A stretch of 37,117 bases of DNA, from contig JAJDAJ010000025.1 of NCBI GenBank assembly GCA_029261925.1, positions 1 through 37,117 of the forward strand. Reading direction: 5' to 3'. The stretch is from Deltaproteobacteria bacterium (lineage in GTDB: Bacteria > Myxococcota_A > UBA9160 > SZUA-336). Of this stretch, positions 11,321 to 20,669 are shown in pieces; positions within the stretch are counted from its first letter, which is position 1; each line of letters opens with the position of its first letter. The translations under genes were made by a program, and so were the position numbers. A model generated the notes under the pieces. It was not told where the DNA came from. It made no database searches and saw only the letters and a program-made list of their open reading frames with translations.

Positions 11321-11707
11321 ATGGCCAAGACCAAGCGAGTCAAGAAGCGCGTCCGGAAGAACATCCAGACGGGTGTCGCCCACATCCAGGCGACCTTCAA
11401 CAACACGATCATCACCATCACCGACGTGGCCGGGAATACCGTCTCGGCGTCGTCGGCCGGTCACGTGGGGTTCAAGGGGTCGCGCAAGGCGACACCCTTC
11501 GCGGCCCAGCTCGCGGCCGAGGACGCCGCGAAGAAGGCGATGGAGCACGGCATGCGCCAGATCGGCGTGCTGGTCAAGGGGCCGGGCGGGGGGCGCGAGT
11601 CCGCCATGCGCGCGCTCCAGGGCTCCGGCTTCAAGGTCACCTACATTCGCGACGTCACCCCGATCCCGCACAACGGCTGCCGCCCGCCCAAGCGGCGCCG
11701 CGCCTAG
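11321..11707 (+). CDS. rpsK: 30S ribosomal protein S11
   Basis: A 128-residue S11, part of the 30S platform near the E site. Hallmarks are [18 protein letters not shown] near residues 19-36, [20 protein letters not shown], and the C-terminal [17 protein letters not shown], which is nearly invariant. The length is normal. It lies 12 bases after rpsM in the standard alpha-operon order. Confidence 0.98.
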   Translation: MAKTKRVKKRVRKNIQTGVAHIQATFNNTIITITDVAGNTVSASSAGHVGFKGSRKATPFAAQLAAEDAAKKAMEHGMRQIGVLVKGPGGGRESAMRALQGSGFKVTYIRDVTPIPHNGCRPPKRRRA

Positions 11708-11715
11708 GAGTTTCC

Positions 11716-12342
11716 GTGGCACGCTATCGCGGTTCCGTCTGTCGCCAGTGTCGCCGGGAGGGCATGAAGCTCTTCCTGAAGGGCGAGCGCTGCTACACCG
11801 ACAAGTGCTCGATCGAGCGCCGTAACTACCCGCCCGGCCAGCACGGCCAGGGCCGGCCCAAGTTCTCGGACTACGGCATCCAGCTGCGCGAGAAGCAGAA
11901 GGTGCGCCGGATCTACGGCCTGCTCGAGCGCCAGTTCCGGCGCACGGTCAAGCAGGCCAACGGCATGAAGGGCGTCAAGGGCGAGAACCTGCTGCGGCTG
12001 CTCGAGCTCCGCCTCGACAGCGCGGCCTTCAACCTCGGCTTCACCCACTCCCGTGCCGAGGCCCGACAGCTCATCAAGCACGGGCACTTCACGGTGAACG
12101 GACGCCGCTCGGACATCCCCTCGCACCGGCTCCGGCCCGGCGACAAGATCGGTCTGACCTCGCGCGGCGACAAGTGCGTGCGCATCTCCGAGGCGCTCGA
12201 CGGTCTCGAGGCACGCACGGTGCCCAGCTGGCTCGGCATCGACAAGGACAACAAGGTCGGTGAGATCCTCGCGCTGCCGGCGCGCGAGGAGATCACCCAC
12301 CAGATCCAGGAGCAGCTCATCATCGAGCTGTACTCCAGGTAA
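11716..12342 (+). CDS. rpsD: 30S ribosomal protein S4, zinc-type
   Basis: A 208-residue S4, a primary 16S rRNA binder at the mRNA entry site and, in E. coli, the alpha-operon repressor. I chose GTG 11716 because it gives MARYRGSVCRQCRREG, with AGGAG at 11706-11710. The four cysteines C9, C12, C26 and C31 mark the zinc-binding form. The S4 RNA-binding domain follows (LDSAAFNLGFTHSRAEARQLIKHGHFTVNGR). The frame open upstream of 11716 is off-frame rpsK and rpsM. Confidence 0.97.
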   Translation: MARYRGSVCRQCRREGMKLFLKGERCYTDKCSIERRNYPPGQHGQGRPKFSDYGIQLREKQKVRRIYGLLERQFRRTVKQANGMKGVKGENLLRLLELRLDSAAFNLGFTHSRAEARQLIKHGHFTVNGRRSDIPSHRLRPGDKIGLTSRGDKCVRISEALDGLEARTVPSWLGIDKDNKVGEILALPAREEITHQIQEQLIIELYSR

Positions 12343-12376
12343 CCGAGGACCCGACCCGGGATCCCGGAGGAGACGC

Positions 12377-13402
12377 ATGAACGTCGATCTCATGGTCAAG
12401 AACTGGAAGGATCTGATCCGGCCGCAGCGGATCGAGGTCGAGCCAGACTACAGCCAGACGTACGGTCGCTTCGACTGCGCGCCGCTCGAGCGGGGCTTCG
12501 GCCTGACGCTGGGCAATGCGCTGCGTCGCGTGCTGCTCTCGTCGCTGCAGGGCTCGGCGATCAGCTCCGTGCGCATCGACGGGGTGGCCCACGAATTCAC
12601 GACCGTTCCGGGCGTGCTCGAGGACGTGACCGACGTGGTGCTGAACCTCAAGGAGGTCCGCCTGCGCTCCAACTCGCTCAGCCCCAAGGAGATTCGCATC
12701 TCCAAGCAGGGGCCCTGCGAGGTGAAGGCGGGCGACTTCGAGTCGGCGGACCAGACGGTCGAGGTGCTCAATCCGGAGCACCACATCGCGACCCTGGGTG
12801 CCGAGGGCGAGCTGAACCTGAGCGCGATCGTCGAGGTCGGCAAGGGATTCCGCCTGGCCGAGGCCAATGCCGCCGAGGAGCAGCCGATCGGCACGATCCC
12901 GATCGACTCGATCTTCTCGCCCGTGCGCAAGTGCAACTACACGGTGACCAACGCCCGCGTGGGTCGCGCCACGGACTACGACAAGCTCACCATCGAGATC
13001 TGGACCGACGGCTCGGTCAAGCCCGATGACGCGCTAGCGTTCGCGGCGAAGATCCTCAAGGACCAGCTCTCCATCTTCGTGAACTTCGAGGAAGAGCTGC
13101 AGGAGAGCGTGTCCCAGCCGCAGGCCCTGGCCCAGCCCAATGAGGTGGTTTTCCGGCCGGTGGACGAGCTGGAGCTGTCCGTGCGCTCGGCCAACTGCCT
13201 GCAGAACGCCGACATCCGCTACATCGGCGAGCTGGTCCAGCGCACCGAGGGCGAGATGCTCAAGACCAAGAACTTCGGTCGAAAGTCGCTCAACGAGATC
13301 AAGGAGATCCTGACCGGCCTGGGCCTGGAGTTCGGCATGACGCTCGACGCCTTCCCGCCACGGGCGGAGCTGGACCGGCTGCGCGAGCTGAACGAGGGCT
13401 GA
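12377..13402 (+). CDS. rpoA: RNA polymerase alpha subunit
   Basis: A 341-residue alpha subunit. The N-terminal domain, which dimerises and binds beta and beta', includes [28 protein letters not shown] (about residues 32-59). A flexible linker follows. The C-terminal domain, which contacts UP elements and activators, has [23 protein letters not shown] and [21 protein letters not shown] 12377 has a strong GGAGGAG at 12366-12372. The gene lies 34 bases after rpsD. Confidence 0.97.
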   Translation: MNVDLMVKNWKDLIRPQRIEVEPDYSQTYGRFDCAPLERGFGLTLGNALRRVLLSSLQGSAISSVRIDGVAHEFTTVPGVLEDVTDVVLNLKEVRLRSNSLSPKEIRISKQGPCEVKAGDFESADQTVEVLNPEHHIATLGAEGELNLSAIVEVGKGFRLAEANAAEEQPIGTIPIDSIFSPVRKCNYTVTNARVGRATDYDKLTIEIWTDGSVKPDDALAFAAKILKDQLSIFVNFEEELQESVSQPQALAQPNEVVFRPVDELELSVRSANCLQNADIRYIGELVQRTEGEMLKTKNFGRKSLNEIKEILTGLGLEFGMTLDAFPPRAELDRLRELNEG

Positions 13403-13430
13403 CCCGGGGGTCGGTCCAGAGGGGCGTGAC

Positions 13431-13823
13431 ATGCGACACCGTCGAGATCACCGCAAGCTGGGGCGCAGCGGCGCGCATCGCCGCGCGATGCTGCGCAACC
13501 TCGTCACGTCCCTGCTCGACCACGAGGAGGTCCGCACCACCACGGCCAAGGCCAAGGAGGCGCGGCGCGTGGCCGAGCGGATGATCACGCTGGGCAAGCG
13601 GGGCAGCCTGCATGCCCGCCGCCACGCCCTGCGCACCCTGCGCAGCCGCCAGGTGGCGGCGAAGGTCTTCGACGAGCTCGCGCCGCGCTACGCCGAGCGC
13701 CCCGGGGGCTACACGCGGATCCTCAAGCTCGGCCGGCGCCACGGGGACAACGCCGAGATGGCGATCCTGCAGCTCGTCGATCGCGAGCCGCCGGCCGGGG
13801 ATGCGTCCCCGGCCGAGACTTGA
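13431..13823 (+). CDS. rplQ: 50S ribosomal protein L17
   Basis: A 130-residue L17, at the base of the 50S near the exit. The N terminus [29 protein letters not shown] is diagnostic. [25 protein letters not shown] closes the conserved domain, and a short acidic tail ([12 protein letters not shown]) follows. It closes the ribosomal array. The stop overlaps the TTG start of the next gene, so transcription and translation appear to run on into non-ribosomal genes. Confidence 0.97.
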   Translation: MRHRRDHRKLGRSGAHRRAMLRNLVTSLLDHEEVRTTTAKAKEARRVAERMITLGKRGSLHARRHALRTLRSRQVAAKVFDELAPRYAERPGGYTRILKLGRRHGDNAEMAILQLVDREPPAGDASPAET

Positions 13824-14371
13824 GCCCGGAGCGACGCGCCCCCCTCTTCCTGGCGCTGGCGGTCGGCCTGGTCGCGGTTGCGGCGGGCTTCTGGGCCGCC
13901 CGGAGCGATCGTGGCGTGCCCGTACGCGCCGGAGCTCCGGCGCCCGGATTCGAGCTCCCGGCCCTCGACGGGGACCCGATCGACCTGGCGAGCTACCGCG
14001 GACGCGTCGTGTTCGTCAACTTCTGGGCCACCTGGTGCGCGCCGTGCAAGGAGGAGGCGCCGGCACTCCAGCGGCTCCACGAGCGACTCGCGGCCGAGGG
14101 CTTCGCCGTGCTGGCGATCAGCATCGACACGAGCGCGGAGCGGGCGGAGGTCGAGCGCTTCCGGGACGAGTTCGCGCTGGGCTTCCCGATCCTGCTCGAT
14201 CCCGAAAAGGCCGCGTACGAGGCATACCAGGTGTACGGCGTTCCCGAGACCTTCCTGATCGATCCCGCGGGCCGCGTGGCCGAGCGCTTCGTCGGGCCGC
14301 GGGCCTGGGACGACCCGCGCTACGCGCGGGCTGTACGGCGCCTGGCCGCCGCGGCGGAGGTCGCCCCGTGA
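13820..14371 (+). CDS. Membrane-anchored thioredoxin-like (TlpA/ResA-type) protein
   Basis: A 183-residue protein with an N-terminal hydrophobic segment (about residues 8-26), probably an uncleaved anchor or signal peptide placing the domain outside the cytoplasmic membrane. The TlpA/ResA-type fold shows [13 protein letters not shown], the redox motif WCAPC at residues 72-76, and the cis-proline loop GVPETFLID with P142. The likely role is disulphide reduction, for example in cytochrome c maturation or of secreted thiol proteins. No cytochrome genes lie nearby to settle this. The start is TTG 13820, overlapping the rplQ stop; this is the only start that includes the full anchor. Confidence 0.88.
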   Translation: MSPERRAPLFLALAVGLVAVAAGFWAARSDRGVPVRAGAPAPGFELPALDGDPIDLASYRGRVVFVNFWATWCAPCKEEAPALQRLHERLAAEGFAVLAISIDTSAERAEVERFRDEFALGFPILLDPEKAAYEAYQVYGVPETFLIDPAGRVAERFVGPRAWDDPRYARAVRRLAAAAEVAP

Positions 14372-14673
14372 GCCGCCGCTCGACCGGCCGGGGACTGCTC
14401 CTGCTGCCGCCCCTGCTGATGCTGCTCGTGGCGCTGGCCGTCCTCTGGCGCGACTCCGAGGACGGCCTGCGGCCGCTGCTCGGGCTGCGCGCGCAGGTGC
14501 GCGACGCGCGGGCCCGCGTGGTGCTGCTCGAGGCCCGGGCGGCGGAGCTGCAGCGCGACGCCGACGCCATGCGCAGCGACGAGCTGGCCGTGGAGGCCGC
14601 GGCACGCTCGTTGCTGGGCATGGTCCGGCCGGGCGAGATCGTGGTGCGACTCGACGCACCGGAGGCGCCCTGA
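14368..14673 (+). CDS. FtsB/DivIC-like septum formation initiator protein
   Basis: A 101-residue single-pass protein. It has a short basic cytoplasmic N terminus (SRRSTGRG), a membrane helix at about residues 10-27, and a predicted coiled coil at about 37-70 (RAQVRDARARVVLLEARAAEL). The tail ARSLLGMVRPGEIVVRL matches the LGMVKPGE motif typical of FtsB/DivIC. These proteins link early and late divisome components with FtsL and FtsQ. Identification rests on architecture and the tail motif, since the family diverges strongly. The start is GTG 14368 overlapping the previous stop; its own stop overlaps argS. Confidence 0.78.
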   Translation: MSRRSTGRGLLLLPPLLMLLVALAVLWRDSEDGLRPLLGLRAQVRDARARVVLLEARAAELQRDADAMRSDELAVEAAARSLLGMVRPGEIVVRLDAPEAP

Positions 14674-16322
14674 TGCGCGACAAGGTGCTGCAGCAGGTCA
14701 GCGCCGCCGCGAGCGCCCTGGGGGCCGACGAGGCCGTGCTCGGCCGCATCCAGGTCACGCCGAGCAAGAGCCCCGAGCACGGGGACTTCGCCACCAACGC
14801 GGCCATGGTGCTGGCGAAGCCGCTCGGTGTTGCCCCGCGCGACCTGGCGCTGCGCCTGGTCGAGCAGATCGGCGACGGAGGCGGCCTGATCGCGCGCGCC
14901 GAGATCGCCGGCCCCGGCTTCGTCAACTTCTTCTGCGCGAGCGACCGCTGGCACGACCTGCTGCTGCGGGTGCTGCGCGCCGGTCCCGACTGGGGGCGCA
15001 GCGAGCTGGGTGCCGGGCGCCACCTGATGGTGGAGTTCGTCTCGGCCAATCCCACGGGGCCGCTCACGATCGGCCACGGGCGCAACGCCGTCCTCGGAGA
15101 CACGCTCGCGCGTCTCCTGCTGGCCACGGGTCATCGCGTCACCCGCGAGTACTACTTCAACGATGCGGGTCGCCAGATGCGCGTGCTCGCGGTGTCGCTT
15201 CGCGCCCGCTACGAGCAGGAGCTGGGGCGCGAGGCGGAGCTTCCCGAGGAGGGCTATCAGGGCGAGTACCTCGTCGAGGTGGCCCGGGAGCTGGTCGCGG
15301 AGGTCGGCGACGCCTGGCTCGAGGCCGACGAGGAGCGCTTCAAGGAGCGCGCCCAGGCGGCGATCTTCGTCCGCATCGAGGCCACCCTCGCGAGGCTCGG
15401 TATCGACTTCGACGTGCACTTCAACGAGCACACGCTCTATGCGGACGGCCGCGTGGAGGCCGCGCTCGGGGACCTGCGCGAACGCGGCCTGGTCTACGAG
15501 GAGGACGGGGCAGTCTGGCTGCGCTCGACGGACTTCGGCCTCAATCGCGATCGCGTGCTGGTCAAGTCGAGCGGCGAGCCGACCTACCTGCTGCCTGACA
15601 TCGCCTACCACCGCGACAAGCTCGGCCGGGTCGACGGCGCGATCGACGTGCTCGGCCCCGATCACATCGAGCAGTTCCCCTACGTGCAGGAGGCCATCGG
15701 TGCGCTGGGCCTCGACACGAAGGCCCTGGAGCTGGTGATCTACCAGTGGGTGAACCTGCGCCGGGGCGGCGAGCTGGTGAAGATGTCGACCCGCAAGGCC
15801 TCCTTCGTGACGGTCGACGAGGTCCTCGACGACGTCGGCATCGACGCCTTCCGCTACTTCATGATCGAGCGCCGCGCCGACACGCATCTCGACTTCGACG
15901 TGGAGCTGGCGCGCGAGCGCTCGGACCGCAACCCCGTCTACAAGATCCAGTACGCGCACGCTCGGCTGTGCAGCATCGCGCGCAAGGCCCGGGAGGCCGG
16001 CGCCGACGCTGCCGACGATCTCGACTCCACGCCCTTCGAGCGGCTCGAGTCGCCGCAGGAGGCGGAGCTGCTGCGCCTGCTGCAGCGCTTCCCCGAGGTC
16101 GTGGCGCACGCGGCCGCTGCGCGCGAGCCGCAGGAGATCGCGCGCTACCTGCTCGATCTGGCCAGCGCCTTCCATACCTACGTCTCCGACGGCCGGCGCC
16201 ACCGCGTGATCTCCGACGACGCGGACCTCACCCGCGCGCGTCTGGCGCTGACCGCTGCCCTGCGCACCACGCTCGCCAATGGCCTGGCCCTGCTCGGGAT
16301 CTCGGCGCCGGAGCGCATGTAG
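14673..16322 (+). CDS. argS: Arginyl-tRNA synthetase
   Basis: A 549-residue class I synthetase charging tRNA-Arg. The N-terminal Add-1 domain includes SPEHGDFATNAAMVLAK. The class I signature lies in SANPTGPLTIGHGRN, reading T-I-G-H at residues 132-135, with the first histidine of HIGH replaced by threonine as seen in some ArgRS. The second signature is KMSTR at residues 370-374 in LVKMSTRKASFVTVDE. The C-terminal helical anticodon-binding domain ends TLANGLALLGISAPERM. The start overlaps the previous stop. It is followed at once by a SPOR protein, as in several deltaproteobacteria. Confidence 0.97.
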   Translation: MRDKVLQQVSAAASALGADEAVLGRIQVTPSKSPEHGDFATNAAMVLAKPLGVAPRDLALRLVEQIGDGGGLIARAEIAGPGFVNFFCASDRWHDLLLRVLRAGPDWGRSELGAGRHLMVEFVSANPTGPLTIGHGRNAVLGDTLARLLLATGHRVTREYYFNDAGRQMRVLAVSLRARYEQELGREAELPEEGYQGEYLVEVARELVAEVGDAWLEADEERFKERAQAAIFVRIEATLARLGIDFDVHFNEHTLYADGRVEAALGDLRERGLVYEEDGAVWLRSTDFGLNRDRVLVKSSGEPTYLLPDIAYHRDKLGRVDGAIDVLGPDHIEQFPYVQEAIGALGLDTKALELVIYQWVNLRRGGELVKMSTRKASFVTVDEVLDDVGIDAFRYFMIERRADTHLDFDVELARERSDRNPVYKIQYAHARLCSIARKAREAGADAADDLDSTPFERLESPQEAELLRLLQRFPEVVAHAAAAREPQEIARYLLDLASAFHTYVSDGRRHRVISDDADLTRARLALTAALRTTLANGLALLGISAPERM

Positions 16323-17021
16323 TTGGCCCGTCGCGCCGCCAAGCCGCCCCCGCCCGCGGGACTCTCGCTGCGCGCAGCGTTCTACGGCGCGGTGCTGGTC
16401 GCACTCGGCTTCAGCGTGGGTCTGCTGGCGGGCTCGCTGCTGGAGACGCCCCGCCTGCTGATGGAGTGGGCGCGCGGCCCGGTGGATCGCGTCGAGGTCG
16501 AGCCCGTGCCCGGGGTCGCGGCCGGTGCACCCGCGGCCGCCCCGGTGACCGATCCGGAGCCGCGCGTGTGGACGCCGCGCATCCCGCCGCCGCCGGCGCG
16601 AGCGCCGGCGGCGAGGGTGGCCGCGCCCGAGACGCGGTCTCCCGCCGAGAGTGCACCGGCGGCGCGGGTTCCCGACGCGCTGCGAGATGCGCGCGAGGCG
16701 GCCGGCCGGCCGGAGCGGGCCGTCGACGTCCTCGGCGATCTGGAGCGCGAGGTGGCCGGCCGCGCCGCGCCGCCGTCCGCGGCGGCTCCGGAGCGGCTGG
16801 TGGTGCAGGTGGCCTCGACCACCGACGCAGCCGAGGCCGGACGCCTGGTCGCCCGGCTGCGCACGGAGGGATTCGACGCCTTCAGCGTCGTGCTACAGCC
16901 CGCCGACGGCATCCGCCGCCATCGCGTTCGCGTGCGGCCGGCGGGAGGCGTGCTGGCCGGCGACCTGGCCGACCGCCTGCGCGATCAGGGTTACGCGACC
17001 TGGATCACGCCCGACGAGTGA
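16323..17021 (+). CDS. SPOR-domain membrane protein
   Basis: A 232-residue protein starting at TTG 16323, immediately after the argS stop. It has a basic, proline-rich cytoplasmic N terminus, a single membrane helix at about residues 19-40, and a long proline/alanine-rich linker (about 55-155). A C-terminal SPOR domain (about 158-232) contains LVVQVASTTDAAEAGRLVARLRTEGFDAF and RVRVRPAGG. SPOR domains bind denuded glycan strands at septal peptidoglycan, so a role in cell division or envelope maintenance is likely. The exact partner is unknown. The linker carries a strong inverted repeat at 16588-16613. Confidence 0.85.
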   Translation: MARRAAKPPPPAGLSLRAAFYGAVLVALGFSVGLLAGSLLETPRLLMEWARGPVDRVEVEPVPGVAAGAPAAAPVTDPEPRVWTPRIPPPPARAPAARVAAPETRSPAESAPAARVPDALRDAREAAGRPERAVDVLGDLEREVAGRAAPPSAAAPERLVVQVASTTDAAEAGRLVARLRTEGFDAFSVVLQPADGIRRHRVRVRPAGGVLAGDLADRLRDQGYATWITPDE

Positions 17022-17027
17022 GCGCGG

Positions 17028-17918
17028 ATGGCGACCCGGGATCCGATGCAGGCGGGAGCGCGCTGGCTGATCACCGGCGCACGGGGTCAGCTCGGGCGTA
17101 CGCTCTGCGCGCTGCTCCCCGCCCGCGGGATCGAGGTGGTCGCCGCGGATCGCGCGCGCCTCGACGTGACCGACGTGACCGCCGTGGCCCGCGAGCTCGA
17201 GACGGCGTCTCCCGATGCAGTGATTCACTGCGCGGCGTTCACACACGTGGATGGCTGCGAGCAGGAGCCCGAGCTCGCGCAGCGGGTCAACGGCGATGCG
17301 CCCGCGGCCCTGGCCGGCGCCTGCCGCGACCGCTGCCTGCTGGTCAGCTGGAGCACGGACTACGTCTTCGACGGGCAGGGCGGGGTGCCCTGGCGAGAGG
17401 AAGACGAGCCCCGCCCGCTCTCGGTCTACGGGCGCACCAAGCTCGCGGGCGAGCAGGGCGTGCGTGAGGCCGGCGGCGAGCACCTGATCGCGCGCACCCA
17501 GTGGGTGATCGGCCCTGGGGCGAACTTCGTGCGCACCATCCTCGGAGCGGCGCGCGAGGGACGCGAACTGCGCGTCGTCGACGACCAGATCGGCCGGCCC
17601 TCGACGACGGTCGCGCTGGCCGAGGGCCTGCTGACGGCGCTGGAGGCCGGTGCCCGGGGAACGCTCCACCTGGCGTGCGAGGGAATCGCCAGCTGGTACG
17701 ATCTGGCCTGCGACGCGGTGGCGCAGGGTGCCCGCCGCGGCCTGTGTCCCGAGGTCCCGGTCACGCCGATCCCGACCGCGCAGATGCCGCGGCCGGCGGC
17801 GCGGCCGGCCTTCGGCGTGCTGGACCTGGCGCGGGCGCGGGCGCTGGGCGTGCGCATGCCCCACTGGCGCACGGCGCTGTCCGACTACCTCGACGCGGAG
17901 CGTGAAGATGGCCGATAG
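17028..17918 (+). CDS. rfbD: dTDP-4-dehydrorhamnose reductase-like protein (RmlD family)
   Basis: A 296-residue short-chain reductase of the RmlD type, the last step of dTDP-L-rhamnose synthesis. The NAD(P)-binding GARGQLG is at about residues 17-23. [19 protein letters not shown] and [15 protein letters not shown] follow, with catalytic Y134 and K138 in YGRTKLAGE and the late [12 protein letters not shown]. The rmlA, rmlB and rmlC partners are not adjacent, so the substrate is inferred from the family only. ATG 17046 ([11 protein letters not shown]) is a reasonable alternative start. The end overlaps lepA. Confidence 0.85.
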   Translation: MATRDPMQAGARWLITGARGQLGRTLCALLPARGIEVVAADRARLDVTDVTAVARELETASPDAVIHCAAFTHVDGCEQEPELAQRVNGDAPAALAGACRDRCLLVSWSTDYVFDGQGGVPWREEDEPRPLSVYGRTKLAGEQGVREAGGEHLIARTQWVIGPGANFVRTILGAAREGRELRVVDDQIGRPSTTVALAEGLLTALEAGARGTLHLACEGIASWYDLACDAVAQGARRGLCPEVPVTPIPTAQMPRPAARPAFGVLDLARARALGVRMPHWRTALSDYLDAEREDGR

Positions 17919-19722
17919 CCAGGCACACATCCGCTGCTTCGCGATCATCGCGCACATCGATCACGGCAAGTCCACGCTCGCCGACCGGCTCCTGGAGCGG
18001 ACCGGAACCCTGACCGAGCGCGAGAGCCACGATCAGTTCCTGGACAAGATGGATCTCGAGCAGGAGCGCGGGATCACCATCAAGGCGCAGACCGTGCGCA
18101 TGAAGTACCGCGCCGCCGACGGCACGGACTACGTGCTGAACCTGATCGACACGCCGGGGCACGTCGACTTCCACTACGAGGTGTCGCGCTCCCTTGCGGC
18201 GTGCGAGGGCGTACTGCTGGTGGTCGACGCGGTGCAGGGCGTCGAGGCGCAGACCGTGGCCAACGCCGAGATCGCGGTGGCCACCGGCCTCGAGGTGATC
18301 CCGGTCGTCAACAAGGTGGACCTGCCCAACGCCGATCCGGAGCGCGTGCTGGCCGAGATCGAGGACATCGTCGGGATTCCCACCGACGACGCGGTGCTCG
18401 TCTCGGCCAAGACCGGGCAGGGCGTCGAGGAGCTGCTCGAGGCGATCGTGCGCGTGGTCCCGCCCCCGTCCGGGGACCCCGACGCGCCGCTGCGCGCACT
18501 GGTCTTCGACTCCTGGTACGACTCGTACCTGGGCGCGACCATGCTGGTGCGTGTGGTCGACGGCTGCCTGGCGCGCCGCTCGACCCTGCGGCTGATGTCG
18601 ACGGGCAGCGAGTGGGACACGACCCTGCTCGGTGTACTGGTCCCGGAGGCCGCCCGCGTCGAGAAGCTGAGCGCGGGCGAGGTGGGCGTGGTCGCGGCGA
18701 GCATCCGCGACCCGAAGGCCGTGCACATCGGGGACACGCTGACCGACGCCGCAGCTCCCGCGGCCACGCCGCTGCCGGGCTTCCAGCCGCTGCAGCCGAT
18801 GGTCTGGAGCGGGCTGTACCCCTCGGATTCCGGCGAGTACGACCCACTGCGCTCGGCGATCGAGAAGCTGCAGCTGAACGACTCGTCGATCTTCGCCGAG
18901 CCCGAGACCTCGGGCGCCCTGGGCTTCGGCTTCCGCTGCGGGTACCTCGGCCTGCTCCACATGGAGATCGCGCAGGAGCGCCTCGAGCGCGAGTACGGCC
19001 TCGACCTGATCATCACGGCGCCCACCGTGGTCTACAAGGTGCGCATGAAGAGCGGGGAGGAGCTGGAGCTGCACCGGCCCAGCGATCTGCCGCCGATGGG
19101 CGACGTCGACGAGATCGCCGAGCCCTTGATCCTGGCCCAGATCCACATGCCTAGCGAGTACATCGGTCCGGTGATGCAGCTCTGCCAGGAGCGGCGCGGG
19201 GTGCAGCGAGACCTGGCCGTGCACGGCAGCCAGCGCGCCGTGCTGCGTTACGAGCTGCCCCTTGCCGAGGTCGCGGTCGACTTCTACGACCGCCTGAAGA
19301 GCTGCAGCCGGGGCTACGCCTCCATGAACTACGAGGTCATCGGGTTCCGCACCGACGACCTGGTGCGCGTGGACGTGCTGGTGAACGGCGACCCGATCGA
19401 CGCCCTCGCGATCATCACCCATCGCGACACCGCCCACCGCCGCGGTCTCGGCCTGATCCGCAAGATGAAGGAGCACATCCCGCGGCAGATGTACGAGGTG
19501 GCCCTGCAGGCCTCGATCGGCAGCAAGGTCGTGGCGCGCGTCAACGTGAAGGCGCTGCGCAAGAACGTGACCGCGAAGTGCTACGGCGGCGACATCACGC
19601 GCAAGAAGAAGCTCCTCCAGAAGCAGAAGGAGGGCAAGAAGCGCATGAAGCGGCTCGGCCAGGTCGAGATCCCGCAGGAGGCCTTCCTGGCGGTGCTCTC
19701 GAGCGACGACGACGGGAATTGA
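17908..19722 (+). CDS. lepA: Elongation factor 4 (LepA), ribosomal back-translocase GTPase
   Basis: A 604-residue translational GTPase. G motifs are AHIDHGKST (residues 15-23), DTPGHVDF and [12 protein letters not shown]-like domains follow ([18 protein letters not shown]), then the LepA-specific C-terminal domain with [33 protein letters not shown] 17908 gives [20 protein letters not shown], the standard start; the frame open upstream is off-frame rfbD. The gene overlaps rfbD by 11 bases. Its TGA stop sits inside the putative -35 box of lepB. The lepA-lepB pairing is widespread. Confidence 0.97.
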   Translation: MADSQAHIRCFAIIAHIDHGKSTLADRLLERTGTLTERESHDQFLDKMDLEQERGITIKAQTVRMKYRAADGTDYVLNLIDTPGHVDFHYEVSRSLAACEGVLLVVDAVQGVEAQTVANAEIAVATGLEVIPVVNKVDLPNADPERVLAEIEDIVGIPTDDAVLVSAKTGQGVEELLEAIVRVVPPPSGDPDAPLRALVFDSWYDSYLGATMLVRVVDGCLARRSTLRLMSTGSEWDTTLLGVLVPEAARVEKLSAGEVGVVAASIRDPKAVHIGDTLTDAAAPAATPLPGFQPLQPMVWSGLYPSDSGEYDPLRSAIEKLQLNDSSIFAEPETSGALGFGFRCGYLGLLHMEIAQERLEREYGLDLIITAPTVVYKVRMKSGEELELHRPSDLPPMGDVDEIAEPLILAQIHMPSEYIGPVMQLCQERRGVQRDLAVHGSQRAVLRYELPLAEVAVDFYDRLKSCSRGYASMNYEVIGFRTDDLVRVDVLVNGDPIDALAIITHRDTAHRRGLGLIRKMKEHIPRQMYEVALQASIGSKVVARVNVKALRKNVTAKCYGGDITRKKKLLQKQKEGKKRMKRLGQVEIPQEAFLAVLSSDDDGN

Positions 19723-19747
19723 CCGGGCGGCGCGCGGCCGATAGCGT
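19719..19747 (+). promoter_or_regulatory. Possible lepB promoter overlapping the lepA stop
   Basis: TTGACC at 19719-19724 and TAGCGT at 19742-19747 are separated by 17 bases, a plausible sigma-70-type pair. The -10 matches the consensus at only three of six positions. The predicted start point near 19754 leaves a very short leader before ATG 19763. The lepA TGA lies inside the -35 box. lepB could equally be transcribed through from lepA. Confidence 0.35.
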
Positions 19748-19762
19748 CGCGCAGGGGGAAGC

Positions 19763-20605
19763 ATGAGCGACACCGAGCTGGATGCCGAGCGGGGCGAGAG
19801 CTGGGGCGAGACGTTCCGCGCGGTCTTCTGGGCGGCGCTGATCGCGCTCGGGATCCGTACCTTCGTCGTGGAGCCCTTCAAGATTCCCTCGGGCTCGATG
19901 ATCCCGACGCTTCTCGTGGGCGACTACGTGCTGGTGAACAAGTTCACCTACGGCATCCGGCTCCCCTTCGTTCATCGCGAGGTCCTCGACCTGTCGGATC
20001 CGCGGCGCGGCGACGTGATCGTCTTCCGCTACCCCGACGATCCCGACCAGGACTTCATCAAGCGCATCGTCGGCATGCCGGGCGACCGGATCCAGATCCG
20101 CGATGATCGGCTGTACGTCAACGGCGAGCTGGTGGACCGGATCGACGATGGCGGCTTCGGCTACACGAACACCTACGGCCAGGCCGTCGATGCCCGGCGC
20201 TACCTCGAGCGCAATCCCGAGGGCGTGGAGTACACCGTGATCCGCACGCGGCTGCGGGATCGCCCCGGCGCGGGAGGCACCTGGATCGTCCCCGAGGACC
20301 GCTACTTCATGATGGGGGACAATCGCGACAACTCGGCGGATAGCCGCAGCTGGAAGAACGAGTTCGTCCGCGAGGACCAGATCAAGGGCCGCGCCTTTTG
20401 CATCCACTGGTCCTGGCGCATCGACTCGGGTCCCCAGCCCGATCGAGGCTTCGTCGCCGATCTGCTGCACACGCTCTGGCAGGTGGTCACCTTCCAGATC
20501 GAGGAGATCCGCTGGGACCGGATCGGCCGCGCTCTGGACGGTCATGCGGACGGCGCACGGAACGCCGGCGACGCGGAGGAGGCCCCGGGCGTGCTCCCGG
20601 ATTGA
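19763..20605 (+). CDS. lepB: Signal peptidase I
   Basis: A 280-residue membrane serine protease that removes signal peptides from exported proteins. A single N-terminal membrane helix lies at about residues 17-34. Catalytic S45 is in PSGSMIPTL and catalytic K100 is in DFIKRIVGMPGD. Box E is GDNRDNSADSR at about residues 185-195. The periplasmic domain carries a modest insertion (about residues 130-170) between the Lys box and box E. The ATG is preceded by GGGGGAAG. Its stop TGA lies in the -35 box of the pyrimidine operon promoter. Confidence 0.96.
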   Translation: MSDTELDAERGESWGETFRAVFWAALIALGIRTFVVEPFKIPSGSMIPTLLVGDYVLVNKFTYGIRLPFVHREVLDLSDPRRGDVIVFRYPDDPDQDFIKRIVGMPGDRIQIRDDRLYVNGELVDRIDDGGFGYTNTYGQAVDARRYLERNPEGVEYTVIRTRLRDRPGAGGTWIVPEDRYFMMGDNRDNSADSRSWKNEFVREDQIKGRAFCIHWSWRIDSGPQPDRGFVADLLHTLWQVVTFQIEEIRWDRIGRALDGHADGARNAGDAEEAPGVLPD

Positions 20606-20630
20606 CCGCGGGCCGCGCGTCCCATATTCT
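20602..20630 (+). promoter_or_regulatory. Predicted promoter of the pyrimidine operon
   Basis: TTGACC (20602-20607), a 17-base spacer, then TATTCT (20625-20630). The -35 matches five of six and the -10 four of six consensus bases. Transcription would start near 20637, giving a leader of about 45 bases that contains the PyrR-type hairpin and the pyrR ribosome binding site. The lepB stop codon lies inside the -35 box. Confidence 0.55.
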
Positions 20631-20649
20631 CCGCCCGGCTTCCTTTTAA

Positions 20650-20669
20650 GCCCCTCCGGTGAGGGGGGC
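20650..20669 (+). promoter_or_regulatory. Putative PyrR-binding RNA hairpin in the pyrR leader
   Basis: Bases 20650-20656 pair with 20663-20669 (seven pairs, one of them U-G) around the hexaloop CGGUGA at 20657-20662. The PyrR-binding consensus from Bacillus and relatives is a UC-CNGNGA-GG core, and this matches at every fixed position. The ribosome binding site AGGTGA (20672-20677) starts 3 bases after the stem and the ATG is at 20682. No terminator or antiterminator is visible in the short leader. UMP-bound PyrR would therefore most simply block ribosome binding, as described for mycobacteria. The motif is seen in the sequence; the mechanism is inferred. Confidence 0.72.

Noticed and set aside
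12356..12367. 12-base palindrome CCGGGATCCCGG before rpoA, considered as an operator or terminator
   Set aside because: It overlaps the rpoA Shine-Dalgarno region, can form only a 4-bp stem as RNA, has no T-run, and such short palindromes are expected by chance in GC-rich DNA.
14673..16322. Loss of the HIGH motif in ArgRS (TIGH instead)
   Set aside because: Replacement of the first histidine is, to my knowledge, found in other bacterial ArgRS. The essential second histidine and KMSTR are intact, so the enzyme should be normal.
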